Assembly: GCA_016213125.1 (NCBI GenBank)
Contig: JACRBR010000083.1
Span: 1-7,873 of the forward strand
Reading direction: 5' to 3'
Source: Chloroflexota bacterium
GTDB taxonomy: Bacteria > Chloroflexota > Dehalococcoidia > DSTF01 > JACRBR01
DNA length: 7,873 nt
Shown: positions 1 to 5,325 of the stretch, one piece after another
Position numbering within the stretch: the stretch's first letter is position 1
How the letters are laid out: every line of letters begins with the position of its first letter
The notes under the pieces: model-generated
Seen by the model: the letters and a program-made list of their open reading frames with translations, nothing else
The model's database searches: none
Told to the model about the DNA's origin: nothing
Position numbers and translations under genes: made by a program

Positions 1-1
1 C

Positions 2-37
2 ACCGGCTCCTTCGCCGTCATCCGCCCCGGAGAATGA
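2..37 (+). CDS. possible C-terminal end of an upstream gene (partial)
   Basis: In frame 2 the window opens with TGSFAVIRPGE followed by TGA at 35-37. The codons end in G or C as in the other genes here, and a palindromic repeat begins 11 nt later, which would suit the end of a gene. Eleven residues are too few to name a family. It could equally be a chance open stretch at the window edge. Confidence 0.25.
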   Translation, partial: TGSFAVIRPGE

Positions 38-47
38 TCGAACCCCT

Positions 48-79
48 ACCCGTACGGACAGGTCTTCAGACCTGTCCTC
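48..79. repeat. dispersed palindromic repeat, copy 1
   Basis: A 32-nt element is repeated at 1557-1588 with a single mismatch (C67 versus T1576). Its core, 56-77, is a perfect inverted repeat: GGACAGGTCT, a 2-nt centre, then AGACCTGTCC. Both copies share the same left flank ACCCGTAC and right flank TC, so they are copies of one element and not independent hairpins. As RNA or single-stranded DNA the core would fold into a strong stem with a 4-nt loop. It may act as a transcription terminator or mRNA stabiliser between the upstream gene and eno, but there is no T-tract. Similar REP-like palindromes are common in environmental bacterial genomes. Confidence 0.85.
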
Positions 80-90
80 TCGAACGTAAA

Positions 91-181
91 GGCGACTGAT
101 AACTGACGACTGATAACTGACGACTGATAACTGACGACCGATGACCGACGACCGACGACCGACGACCGACGACTAACGACC
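91..181. repeat. tandem heptamer array (13 units) upstream of eno
   Basis: The 91 nt divide exactly into 13 heptamers with the pattern RRYRACY. The first six alternate between GRCGACT and GATAACT, giving a 14-nt higher-order period. GACGACC and GATGACC follow, then mostly GACGACC, ending in GACGACT and AACGACC. This resembles the short tandem heptamer repeats known from intergenic regions of cyanobacteria and other bacteria. It fills nearly all the space between the palindromic repeat and the eno ribosome-binding site. It must therefore lie in the eno 5' untranslated region or contain its promoter. The repeated GATAAC resembles a -10 element, but no convincing -35 accompanies it. Confidence 0.9.
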
Positions 182-184
182 AGC

Positions 185-190
185 AAGAGG
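185..190 (+). promoter_or_regulatory. ribosome-binding site of eno
   Basis: AAGAGG lies 6 nt before the ATG at 197, a near-consensus Shine-Dalgarno at normal spacing. It fixes the eno start and contrasts with the apparently leaderless genes in the middle of the window. Confidence 0.75.
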
Positions 191-196
191 CATTCC

Positions 197-1489
197 ATGG
201 CAACCATCAGCTTCGTCCACGCCCGCGAGATCCTCGACTCCCGCGGCAACCCTACCGTCGAAGTCGACGTTCGGCTCTCCGACGGCGCGTTCGGCCGCGC
301 GGCTGTGCCCTCCGGTGCCAGCACCGGTGAGCACGAGGCCGTGGAGCTGCGTGACGGTGACAACAAGCGCTACAGCGGCAAGGGCGTGCTCACTGCCTGC
401 GTCAACGTCAACCGTGGAATAGAGCCAGAGATCCAGGGCATGGACGCGGGCGACCAGGCAGGCCTCGACCGCAAGCTCATCGCCCTCGACGGCACGCCGA
501 ACAAGGAGCGCCTCGGAGCCAACGCCATCCTCGGCGTGTCGCTGGCCAACGCCAAGGCCGCGGCCGCGTCGGCGGGGTTGCCGCTGTGGACGTACCTCGG
601 CGGCCCGTCCGCGCGCCTGATGCCCGTGCCGATGTTCAACATCCTGAACGGCGGCAAGCATGCGACGGACTCCACCGACTTCCAGGAGTTCATGGTCATG
701 CCGCTGGGCGCGCCATCGTACAAGGAGGGACTGCGCTGGGCCGTCGAGGTCTACCACGCGCTGGCGAAGGTGCTGAAGAAGAAAGGCCACCAGACCAACG
801 TTGGCGACGAGGGCGGCTTTGCGCCGTCGCTCGGCGGCAACGAGCCGGCGATCGAGGTGATCCTCGCGGCGATCGAGGCCGCGGGATACAGGCCCGGCAC
901 CGACGTCGCGATCGCGCTGGACCCGGCGTCGAGCGAGCTGTTCGACGCGAAGCAGGAAAAGTACGTCCTGCCGATCGAGGGGAAGTCGCTGAGCAGCGAG
1001 GAGATGGCCGCGCACTGGGCATCGTGGGCGGAGAAGTATCCAATCGTCTCCATCGAGGACGGCATGGCAGAGGACGACTGGCGCGGCTGGGCGTTGCTGT
1101 CGCAGCGCATCGGCGACACGACGCAGCTCGTTGGCGACGACCTGTTCGTCACGAACACGAAGCGCATCGCGCGTGGCATCGAGGAGCGGTCGGCGAACAG
1201 CGTCCTGATCAAGGTGAACCAGATCGGCACGCTGACCGAGACGCTGGAGGCCGTGAAGATGGCCGCTGACGCCGGTTGGACGTCCGTCATGTCCCACCGC
1301 AGCGGCGAGACGGAAGACAGCACCATCGCGGACCTCGCCGTCGCCACCGGTTGCGGCCAGGCCAAGCTCGGCGCCCCCGCCCGCTCCGACCGCACCGCAA
1401 AATACAACCAGTTGTTGCGGATCGAGGAAGAGCTCGGCCGAGCGGCGCAGTACGCCAGCTGGGATGCCCTGAAGGTCAAACGAAAGTAG
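197..1489 (+). CDS. eno: enolase (2-phosphoglycerate hydratase)
   Basis: Enolase interconverts 2-phosphoglycerate and phosphoenolpyruvate in glycolysis and gluconeogenesis. It is cytosolic, Mg-dependent and normally oligomeric. The 430-aa product has the usual full length. The N-terminal domain begins with REILDSRGNPTVEV (residues 10-23), and the mobile loop SGAST is at 39-43. The TIM-barrel part carries the expected residues: E164 in FQEF, catalytic E205 in GDEGG, metal ligands D242, E287 (SIED) and D314 (VGDD), catalytic K339 in LIKVNQ, H367 in SHRSGETED, and K390. The segment around K390 reads AKLGAPARSDR, where most enolases have a KTG triplet, so a leucine replaces the usual threonine next to the active-site lysine. 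The start is set by AAGAGG 6 nt upstream. The gene appears monocistronic, flanked by repeats and a hairpin. Confidence 0.98.
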   Translation: MATISFVHAREILDSRGNPTVEVDVRLSDGAFGRAAVPSGASTGEHEAVELRDGDNKRYSGKGVLTACVNVNRGIEPEIQGMDAGDQAGLDRKLIALDGTPNKERLGANAILGVSLANAKAAAASAGLPLWTYLGGPSARLMPVPMFNILNGGKHATDSTDFQEFMVMPLGAPSYKEGLRWAVEVYHALAKVLKKKGHQTNVGDEGGFAPSLGGNEPAIEVILAAIEAAGYRPGTDVAIALDPASSELFDAKQEKYVLPIEGKSLSSEEMAAHWASWAEKYPIVSIEDGMAEDDWRGWALLSQRIGDTTQLVGDDLFVTNTKRIARGIEERSANSVLIKVNQIGTLTETLEAVKMAADAGWTSVMSHRSGETEDSTIADLAVATGCGQAKLGAPARSDRTAKYNQLLRIEEELGRAAQYASWDALKVKRK

Positions 1490-1491
1490 CT

Positions 1492-1509
1492 GCGTAGCTT
1501 TAGCTGCGC
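1492..1509 (+). terminator. hairpin just after eno
   Basis: GCGTAGCT and AGCTGCGC flank a TT centre and can form an 8-bp stem with one G-T wobble, starting 3 nt after the eno stop codon. There is no T-run behind it, so it is not a classical intrinsic terminator. It may work with the palindrome at 1565-1586 to end or protect the eno transcript. Confidence 0.4.
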
Positions 1510-1556
1510 CCCGTCGCATGCCAAATCGACCTGGGCCCGTTTGATGCGCTCTCTGC

Positions 1557-1588
1557 ACCCGTACGGACAGGTCTTTAGACCTGTCCTC
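1557..1588. repeat. dispersed palindromic repeat, copy 2
   Basis: This is the second copy of the 32-nt element at 48-79, in the same orientation, with a perfect 10-bp inverted repeat at 1565-1586 and TT at its centre. It lies between eno and the J-domain gene, so eno is bracketed by two direct copies of the element. It could serve as a terminator-like hairpin for eno or as a substrate for recombination with copy 1. Confidence 0.85.
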
Positions 1589-1655
1589 AACGCCCGTACT
1601 CAAATCAGCCGATACAATTCCAAGATCAACCGGCGACTGCCGTCCGAGAGAGTTA

Positions 1656-2357
1656 ATGCCCAATCCCGATCACTACGCCACCCTCGACCTGCACCACACG
1701 GCTACCGACGCCGAGATCAAGCGCCGCTATCGCCAGATCATGCGCGAGGTGCACCCCGACGCCAACAAGGACGATCCCGCCGCCAACCGCAAGGCCGCGC
1801 GCGTGAACGCCGCCTACGAGATCCTCGGCGATCCCGAGAAACGCCGCGCGTACGATGCTCAGATCTCGCCGCGGCAGCGCGACAGGCGGTACGAGGTGTG
1901 GGCGGAGGCGCCCGACTGGGAGGACATCGTCGCCGACCACGTGCCTCCGAAGCGTCCCGCGCACAAGCACCATCCCGCCCCGACCATCGAGCCCGCCGAG
2001 ATCGAGGTGGACATGTCGGAGTTGCGCGAGACCCCGCGCGTGAAACGCCGCATCGTCATCACTAATCCTTGCGCCTGCACGTTGGAGGGGGACGTCTCGA
2101 CGTCGGAGCCTTGGGTGTGGGGCCCCATCGGCCGGTTCACGGTCGGCCCCAACGCGACGCTGGAGTTCGACATCGAAGTCGTCGCCCGCAAGGTCGCCTT
2201 CCCCGGCATCTCGCGCGTGCAGTTCGTGACGCGCGGCTGGACTGGCACCGTCCCCGTCAAGATCACCGGCTACGCGCCGAAGGTCCGCCGCTACGTCCGT
2301 CCCACCGAGTCAGCCTTCGTCCCCTCCCGCCGCCGCAAGACCATGCGACAGTTCTAG
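1656..2357 (+). CDS. J-domain protein with C-terminal Ig-like beta-sandwich
   Basis: The 233-aa protein begins with a J-domain at about residues 5-68: YATLDL, basic helix II with KRRYRQIMREV, the HPD tripeptide at 33-35, and the helix III-IV end AYEILGDPEKRRAYD. HPD is the element by which J-proteins stimulate the ATPase of an Hsp70 (DnaK). There is no G/F-rich region, no CxxCxGxG zinc repeat and no DnaJ C-terminal substrate domain, so this is not DnaJ or CbpA. Residues 115-205 alternate hydrophobic strands (RRIVITNP, LEGDVSTSEPWVWGP, ATLEFDIEV, SRVQFVTRGWTGTVPVKI) in a way that resembles Ig-like domains of the HYDIN/ASPM type. The last 25 residues are basic. No signal peptide or membrane segment is seen. 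The start is supported by GAGAGAG at 1646-1652. A -10-like TACAAT lies at 1613-1618 without a clear -35. It is probably a cytosolic co-chaperone that recruits DnaK to a specific partner; the partner is unknown. Confidence 0.9.
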   Translation: MPNPDHYATLDLHHTATDAEIKRRYRQIMREVHPDANKDDPAANRKAARVNAAYEILGDPEKRRAYDAQISPRQRDRRYEVWAEAPDWEDIVADHVPPKRPAHKHHPAPTIEPAEIEVDMSELRETPRVKRRIVITNPCACTLEGDVSTSEPWVWGPIGRFTVGPNATLEFDIEVVARKVAFPGISRVQFVTRGWTGTVPVKITGYAPKVRRYVRPTESAFVPSRRRKTMRQF

Positions 2358-2367
2358 GATCTTCGTC

Positions 2368-2386
2368 CGGGGCGGTCTTCACCCCG
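2368..2386 (+). terminator. weak hairpin after the J-domain gene
   Basis: CGGGG and CCCCG are separated by 9 nt, beginning 11 nt after the stop codon. The stem is only 5 bp and no T-tract follows, so its role as a terminator is uncertain. It may also be part of a repeat-rich spacer. Confidence 0.25.
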
Positions 2387-2400
2387 CGCACGACGTTGGG

Positions 2401-2431
2401 CCTGTCATCCCGAGCGAAGCGAAGGATCTTC
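2401..2431. repeat. dispersed intergenic repeat of the TCATCCCGAGCGAAGCGAAG type
   Basis: This stretch contains TCATCCCGAGCGAAGCGAAG followed by GATCTTC. Similar motifs are, from general familiarity, scattered in high copy between genes of many environmental bacteria and give spurious peptides such as RHPERSEG. The 9-mer AGGATCTTC occurs at 2356-2364 and again at 2423-2431. No second copy of the whole element is present in the window, so the assignment rests on recognition alone. Confidence 0.6.
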
Positions 2432-2499
2432 CGACTGTTGTGTACAGCCGCCGTAGATAAGCCAACATGCTCAACCACGTCACGCGCTCGATGCTCGCC

Positions 2500-2527
2500 T
2501 CGACCACCCGAAGCCCATTGATACACT
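2500..2527 (+). promoter_or_regulatory. putative promoter of gene A, leaderless arrangement
   Basis: TCGACC (2500-2505; 4 of 6 to TTGACA), a 16-nt spacer, then TACACT (2522-2527; T, A, A and T match TATAAT). The expected transcription start, about 7 nt after the hexamer, falls within a base or two of the ATG at 2536. The pyrimidine-rich CCCCCTCG before the ATG leaves no Shine-Dalgarno. Together these suggest a leaderless or near-leaderless mRNA. Confidence 0.45.
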
Positions 2528-2535
2528 CCCCCTCG

Positions 2536-3423
2536 ATGACGAACCCACTACCGACCCCCGGCCAGCGTGTTAGCGGAATCCCCTTCCCCGACGCCTACGC
2601 GCTCCCTGGAAAGCCCGATGACGCCGCCGGTTCCGCCTCCCACGACGCCTCCCGCCAGACGCAGTTCGTCCTCGGTGGCGACCTGCGGTTCTTCGCCGAG
2701 GGCATGAACCTCCAGCTCCAGCTCCTCAACGACTCCTCGCACTCGCGCTACCGCACCCACGTCTACGCCGCCGTCGTCAGCACCTGGTCCCGCGCGTACG
2801 CCGCCATGGCCGATGCCTGCCTGCTCGTCACGCGCGGCTCGTACGCCTCAGTCCCCAACCTGGTGCGCTCCGCGTGCGAGCTCATCGCCGTCGAGTACCA
2901 GGTGAAGCAGGAGGAGTTCGGCGAGTATGTCGGGTGGCTGATGTCGCACCTGCAGCCCGACGAGGAGCGGAAGGCCTTCGACGCCGGCATGGGCCACTTC
3001 TTCGCCGGCACCACCATCGCCGCCGACAGCGAGCTGCGCGTGGTGTACCGCGCCGCGAGCGACCTCGGCCGTCCGAACTTCGGTGCCACGCTCATCCTCA
3101 CCGGCCCGGAGTCCAATAACGCGCGCCTCGCCTACGCCTTCGACGACCGCGCCTTCCACTGCGCCTGGGCCGAGATCGAGCTGGGGTGGCTCCTCCGCCT
3201 GTGCGAGCGCCAGCTAGCCGTCGCCGCCCACATGCGCGACGTATTCAACGTCACCGAAGAGACCCACGCCGCCGTCGCCACGTACGCCCGCAGGGTGCAG
3301 GAGACCCTCGACAACCCCAGCCGTGCGCGGTTGGAGGAGATCGACGACGACAACATGAAGCGCTGGCTCATCCACAACTTCCGCCGCCAGCCCTCCGCCG
3401 CACCCAAGAAGTGGCTGCTGTAG
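2536..3423 (+). CDS. helical protein of unknown function (gene A; DUF5677-like?)
   Basis: I do not recognise this gene with certainty. From ATG 2536 the product is 295 aa. An in-frame ATG at 2467 would add 23 residues that read through spacer-like sequence, so the later start is preferred. After a Pro/Gly-rich, probably loose N-terminus (1-40) the protein looks all-helical: 65-100 (RTHVYAAVVSTWSRAYAAMADACLL), 105-145 with LVRSACELIAVEYQVK, and 200-262. The RSACE pattern in a helical context recalls DUF5677 and HEPN-like proteins, but I see no clear HEPN RxxxxH ribonuclease motif. The C-terminal tail, residues 273-295 (NMKRWLIHNF then RRQPSAAPKKWLL), is basic. Its conservation in a relic copy at 4603-4683 shows that it is a real family feature. 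There is no signal peptide or clear membrane segment. It precedes fic on the same strand by 163 nt. A link to toxin or defence functions is inferred from that neighbour only. Confidence 0.8.
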   Translation: MTNPLPTPGQRVSGIPFPDAYALPGKPDDAAGSASHDASRQTQFVLGGDLRFFAEGMNLQLQLLNDSSHSRYRTHVYAAVVSTWSRAYAAMADACLLVTRGSYASVPNLVRSACELIAVEYQVKQEEFGEYVGWLMSHLQPDEERKAFDAGMGHFFAGTTIAADSELRVVYRAASDLGRPNFGATLILTGPESNNARLAYAFDDRAFHCAWAEIELGWLLRLCERQLAVAAHMRDVFNVTEETHAAVATYARRVQETLDNPSRARLEEIDDDNMKRWLIHNFRRQPSAAPKKWLL

Positions 3424-3550
3424 CCCCGGCACTCGGCCGCAATCTTCGTGACATAAGAAGTTGTGGCGATTGGCAGGCGGAAATTGGCACGACACAACTG
3501 TCTCCTGAGCCTCTGGGAAGAGCCGTAAAGTGTGGCGTGCTAATTAATTC

Positions 3551-3580
3551 TTGACTAACGACACAACATACCGATACTCT
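3551..3580 (+). promoter_or_regulatory. putative promoter of fic, leaderless arrangement
   Basis: TTGACT (3551-3556) matches the -35 consensus at 5 of 6 positions. After 18 nt comes TACTCT (3575-3580), which agrees with TATAAT only at T1, A2 and T6. The overlapping GATACT (3573-3578) gives a 16-nt spacer and 4 of 6 matches. The ATG at 3587 begins 6 nt after TACTCT, about where transcription would start. An automated caller could take the TTG of this -35 as a start codon. Confidence 0.45.
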
Positions 3581-3586
3581 TCCGCC

Positions 3587-4594
3587 ATGACGGCCAGGCC
3601 CGCCCGAGGGAGAAGGAGCCGAGAGGCGATCTATGCCCAGCTCGATGAGGCTGTCCAGGACCTGCGCTCGCGCCTCGGCGGCCTCCCCACGCCCCTTGAA
3701 GCCGAGGACATCTGGGGCGACATCTGGTACCAGGAGGCCCACAATTCGACGGCGATCGAAGGCAACACGCTCGTCCTTCGCGAGGTCGAAGCCCTGTTGA
3801 GCGAGGGCCGCGCCGTCGGTGACAAACAGCTGGCCGAGTACATGGAAGTGCAGGGCTATGCGGACGCGGCGAAGTGGGTGTACGGCCAGGGCCTGAGCGC
3901 CGGGGATTGGGCCGAGGGCGACCTGATCAGCCTGACCGAAATCCGGCATGTGCACACGCTCGCCATGTCGAAGGTCTGGCAGGTGGCGCCGCACCCGGAC
4001 GCCGCCCCGCAGGAAGGCCCGGGGTCGTTTCGCCGGCACAATATCCAGCCGTTTCCCGGCGGCATGCGCCCGCCCGAGTGGCCCGAAGTCCCCGCGCTCA
4101 TGTCGGATTGGGTTGAGCAAGCGCGCGGGCTGCGCGGGGCCAAAGCCCCTTTTCCGGAAGCCCTCGCCGCCGTGCACGCCGAGTTCGAACGCATTCACCC
4201 CTTCCTCGATGGAAACGGCCGGGCCGGTCGGCTCATCACGAACCTCCTTCTTGTGCGCATGGGCTATGCACCCGCAATCATCAGGAAACGTGAGCGAACA
4301 CGCTATCTGACCGCCCTGCGCCGTGCCGATGCCGGTGACGTTGCGCCGCTTGCTGAGCTTCTCGCCCGCTCAGTGTTGGACACGTTGATGCGATTCATCG
4401 TCCCCGCGGTGGCCGGCCCGGCGCGGCTCGTACCGCTCGCGGCACTGGCCGACGGGAAGGTGACCGTCCGAGCACTGCGGGCCGCGGCCGAGCGCGGACG
4501 TCTGCGGGCACAGCGAGACGCGCGGGGCCAGTGGCTCAGCACGCGGAACTGGGTACGCGCATATCAATCGAGCCGCTACAAACGCGACTCATAG
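3587..4594 (+). CDS. Fic family protein (class II, autoinhibited AMP-transferase-like)
   Basis: Fic proteins transfer a nucleotide, usually AMP from ATP, onto hydroxyl groups of target proteins. From ATG 3587 the product is 335 aa. The core motif HPFLDGNGRAGR (H204-R215) is complete, with catalytic His204, the phosphate-binding GNGR and the second Arg. STAIEG (S54, E58, G59) matches the inhibitory helix (S/T)xxxE(G/N), placed N-terminal to the Fic core. This is class II: Glu58 should block the ATP gamma-phosphate site, so no separate antitoxin is needed. A flap-like segment GSFRRHNIQPFPGG lies at 146-159. Residues 282-335 (LVPLAALADGKVTVRALRAA, then RGRLRAQRD and STRNWVRAY) look like a small helix-turn-helix DNA-binding domain with a basic end. 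An in-frame TTG at 3551 would add 12 residues but coincides with a -35-like TTGACT and has no Shine-Dalgarno. The target is unknown; roles in regulation, stress or phage defence are all possible. Confidence 0.95.
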   Translation: MTARPARGRRSREAIYAQLDEAVQDLRSRLGGLPTPLEAEDIWGDIWYQEAHNSTAIEGNTLVLREVEALLSEGRAVGDKQLAEYMEVQGYADAAKWVYGQGLSAGDWAEGDLISLTEIRHVHTLAMSKVWQVAPHPDAAPQEGPGSFRRHNIQPFPGGMRPPEWPEVPALMSDWVEQARGLRGAKAPFPEALAAVHAEFERIHPFLDGNGRAGRLITNLLLVRMGYAPAIIRKRERTRYLTALRRADAGDVAPLAELLARSVLDTLMRFIVPAVAGPARLVPLAALADGKVTVRALRAAAERGRLRAQRDARGQWLSTRNWVRAYQSSRYKRDS

Positions 4595-4602
4595 CGGTCG
4601 AC

Positions 4603-4683
4603 TTGAAGGACGGAAACATGACGCGCCGCCTCATGCATAACTTCTGCCGCAAGCCCTCAGGCGCTCCGAAGATTCTTGTCAGC
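4603..4683 (+). pseudogene. relic of a second gene A copy (3' end only)
   Basis: Beginning 9 nt after the fic stop codon, the frame reads VDLKDGNMTRRLMHNF then CRKPSGAPK, which aligns with the C-terminus of gene A (EEIDDDNMKRWLIHNF then RRQPSAAPK). Over 4615-4671 against 3352-3408, 46 of 57 bases and 13 of 19 residues are identical. Several differences are third-position changes (CAC/CAT, TCC/TCA, GCA/GCT, CCC/CCG), as expected of a copy that was once selected as protein. The normal stop codon is gone; the frame runs on to 4722, into the 3' end of the opposite-strand gene. Nothing upstream of 4603 resembles the rest of gene A, because that space is fic. This is probably a truncated paralogue and not a functional gene. 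Confidence 0.7.
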
Positions 4684-4685
4684 CT

Positions 4686-5279
4686 TCACAACGCGGCAGC
4701 CATCATCGCCCGAACCCTCTGAGATACGTATTTCCCGATCGCAACGACCGCCATATCGTGCTCGCCACGGGTGATTTCATTTCTCACCGCAACATAGCCG
4801 CGCATTCGTTGTAGCAACTCGCCATACTGCCTCTCGCTATGGGCTCCTTCCTCGTTCGCCGTATCCGCGATCAGGCGGCGGATCATGATTCCCTTGGTCC
4901 CGAGTTGCGGAGGGCGGAGGATCCATTCATCGAGCCAGGATTCGAGGGGGAGCGGATCCTTGTCTTCGTTTAGGTCGAGTTCGAACATATAGCCGCCCAC
5001 TTTCGTGGGAAAGAACCGCACCCTCGCTAGGAAGACCACGGGCTCAAGTCCTGGTTCAGGAGGTATCAACTCCGGGAGGTCAGTGAATGCATGAAACGTT
5101 GGTTGCGGGATCATCTGGACGAGTAGTCCACGACGCCCGGTCAGTAGTAACTTCCTGAGCTGAACTGCTACCGATTGATATGCTGATCGACCACCGTTCA
5201 GGTACCGGGCAACTCCGGCGTCAATCTCATCCAATGCCAGATTGAGTTGCTGAACGGAATCTCGGTGATTGTCGAGCAT
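4686..5279 (-). CDS. conserved-looking protein of unknown function (197 aa)
   Basis: I do not recognise this gene. The 197-aa product has a helical N-terminus (residues 5-48, with YQSVAVQLRKLLL). A central part rich in prolines and beta-strands follows (55-115: VVFLARVRFFP, GGYMFELDL). The C-terminal half is helical. ESWLDEWIL at 113-121 and IADTANEEGAHSE at 138-149 stand out; in my recollection an Ala-Asn-x-Glu-Gly-Ala-His stretch like this recurs in small bacterial proteins of unknown function and may be a signature. There is no signal peptide or membrane helix. The gene starts 47 nt beyond the end of glpD on the same strand and could be read through from the glp operon. However, it has its own -10-like TAGAGT 6 nt before the ATG. 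Its 3' end points at the gene A relic. Codon choice is less GC-extreme than in glpD, which hints at a different history. Confidence 0.75.
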   Translation of the reverse strand: MLDNHRDSVQQLNLALDEIDAGVARYLNGGRSAYQSVAVQLRKLLLTGRRGLLVQMIPQPTFHAFTDLPELIPPEPGLEPVVFLARVRFFPTKVGGYMFELDLNEDKDPLPLESWLDEWILRPPQLGTKGIMIRRLIADTANEEGAHSERQYGELLQRMRGYVAVRNEITRGEHDMAVVAIGKYVSQRVRAMMAAAL

Positions 5280-5285
5280 GCATGA

Positions 5286-5291
5286 ACTCTA
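5286..5291 (-). promoter_or_regulatory. -10-like hexamer before the 197-aa gene
   Basis: On the minus strand TAGAGT lies 6 nt upstream of the ATG at 5279, the same geometry as at fic. No good -35 is found at the expected distance. The AGAG within it could alternatively act as a weak Shine-Dalgarno 7 nt before the start. Confidence 0.3.
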
Positions 5292-5325
5292 CACCAGTCG
5301 CCCCAGGTTAGCGCGCACCCCATGA

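Noticed and set aside
91..181. CRISPR array
   Set aside because: The units are 7 nt and contiguous, with no unique spacers between longer repeats and no cas gene in the window.
48..1588. The two palindromic repeats as ends of a mobile element carrying eno
   Set aside because: They are direct copies of a short REP-like palindrome, there is no transposase, and eno is a core gene.
173..1663. A 496-codon open frame on the minus strand across eno
   Set aside because: It is the antisense shadow of a GC-rich gene. Its translation is Arg/Val/Ala-rich with no recognisable domain, whereas the + strand is a complete enolase.
3459..3499. Inverted repeat AGTTGTG / CACAACT between gene A and fic, as an operator or terminator
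   Set aside because: The arms are only 7 bp with a 27-nt loop, lie 50-90 nt before the putative fic promoter, and have no T-tract. A chance occurrence cannot be excluded.
3551..3553. TTG as the start codon of fic
   Set aside because: It has no Shine-Dalgarno and is part of a -35-like TTGACT. The ATG at 3587 sits correctly behind a -10-like hexamer.
3368..4198. A 276-codon minus-strand frame across fic
   Set aside because: Antisense shadow; the + strand carries the complete Fic motif.
4531..4722. A 63-codon + strand frame starting inside fic, as a possible small partner protein
   Set aside because: Its start lies within the fic coding region and has no ribosome-binding site. The only meaningful part is the gene A relic, and class II Fic proteins carry their own inhibitory helix.
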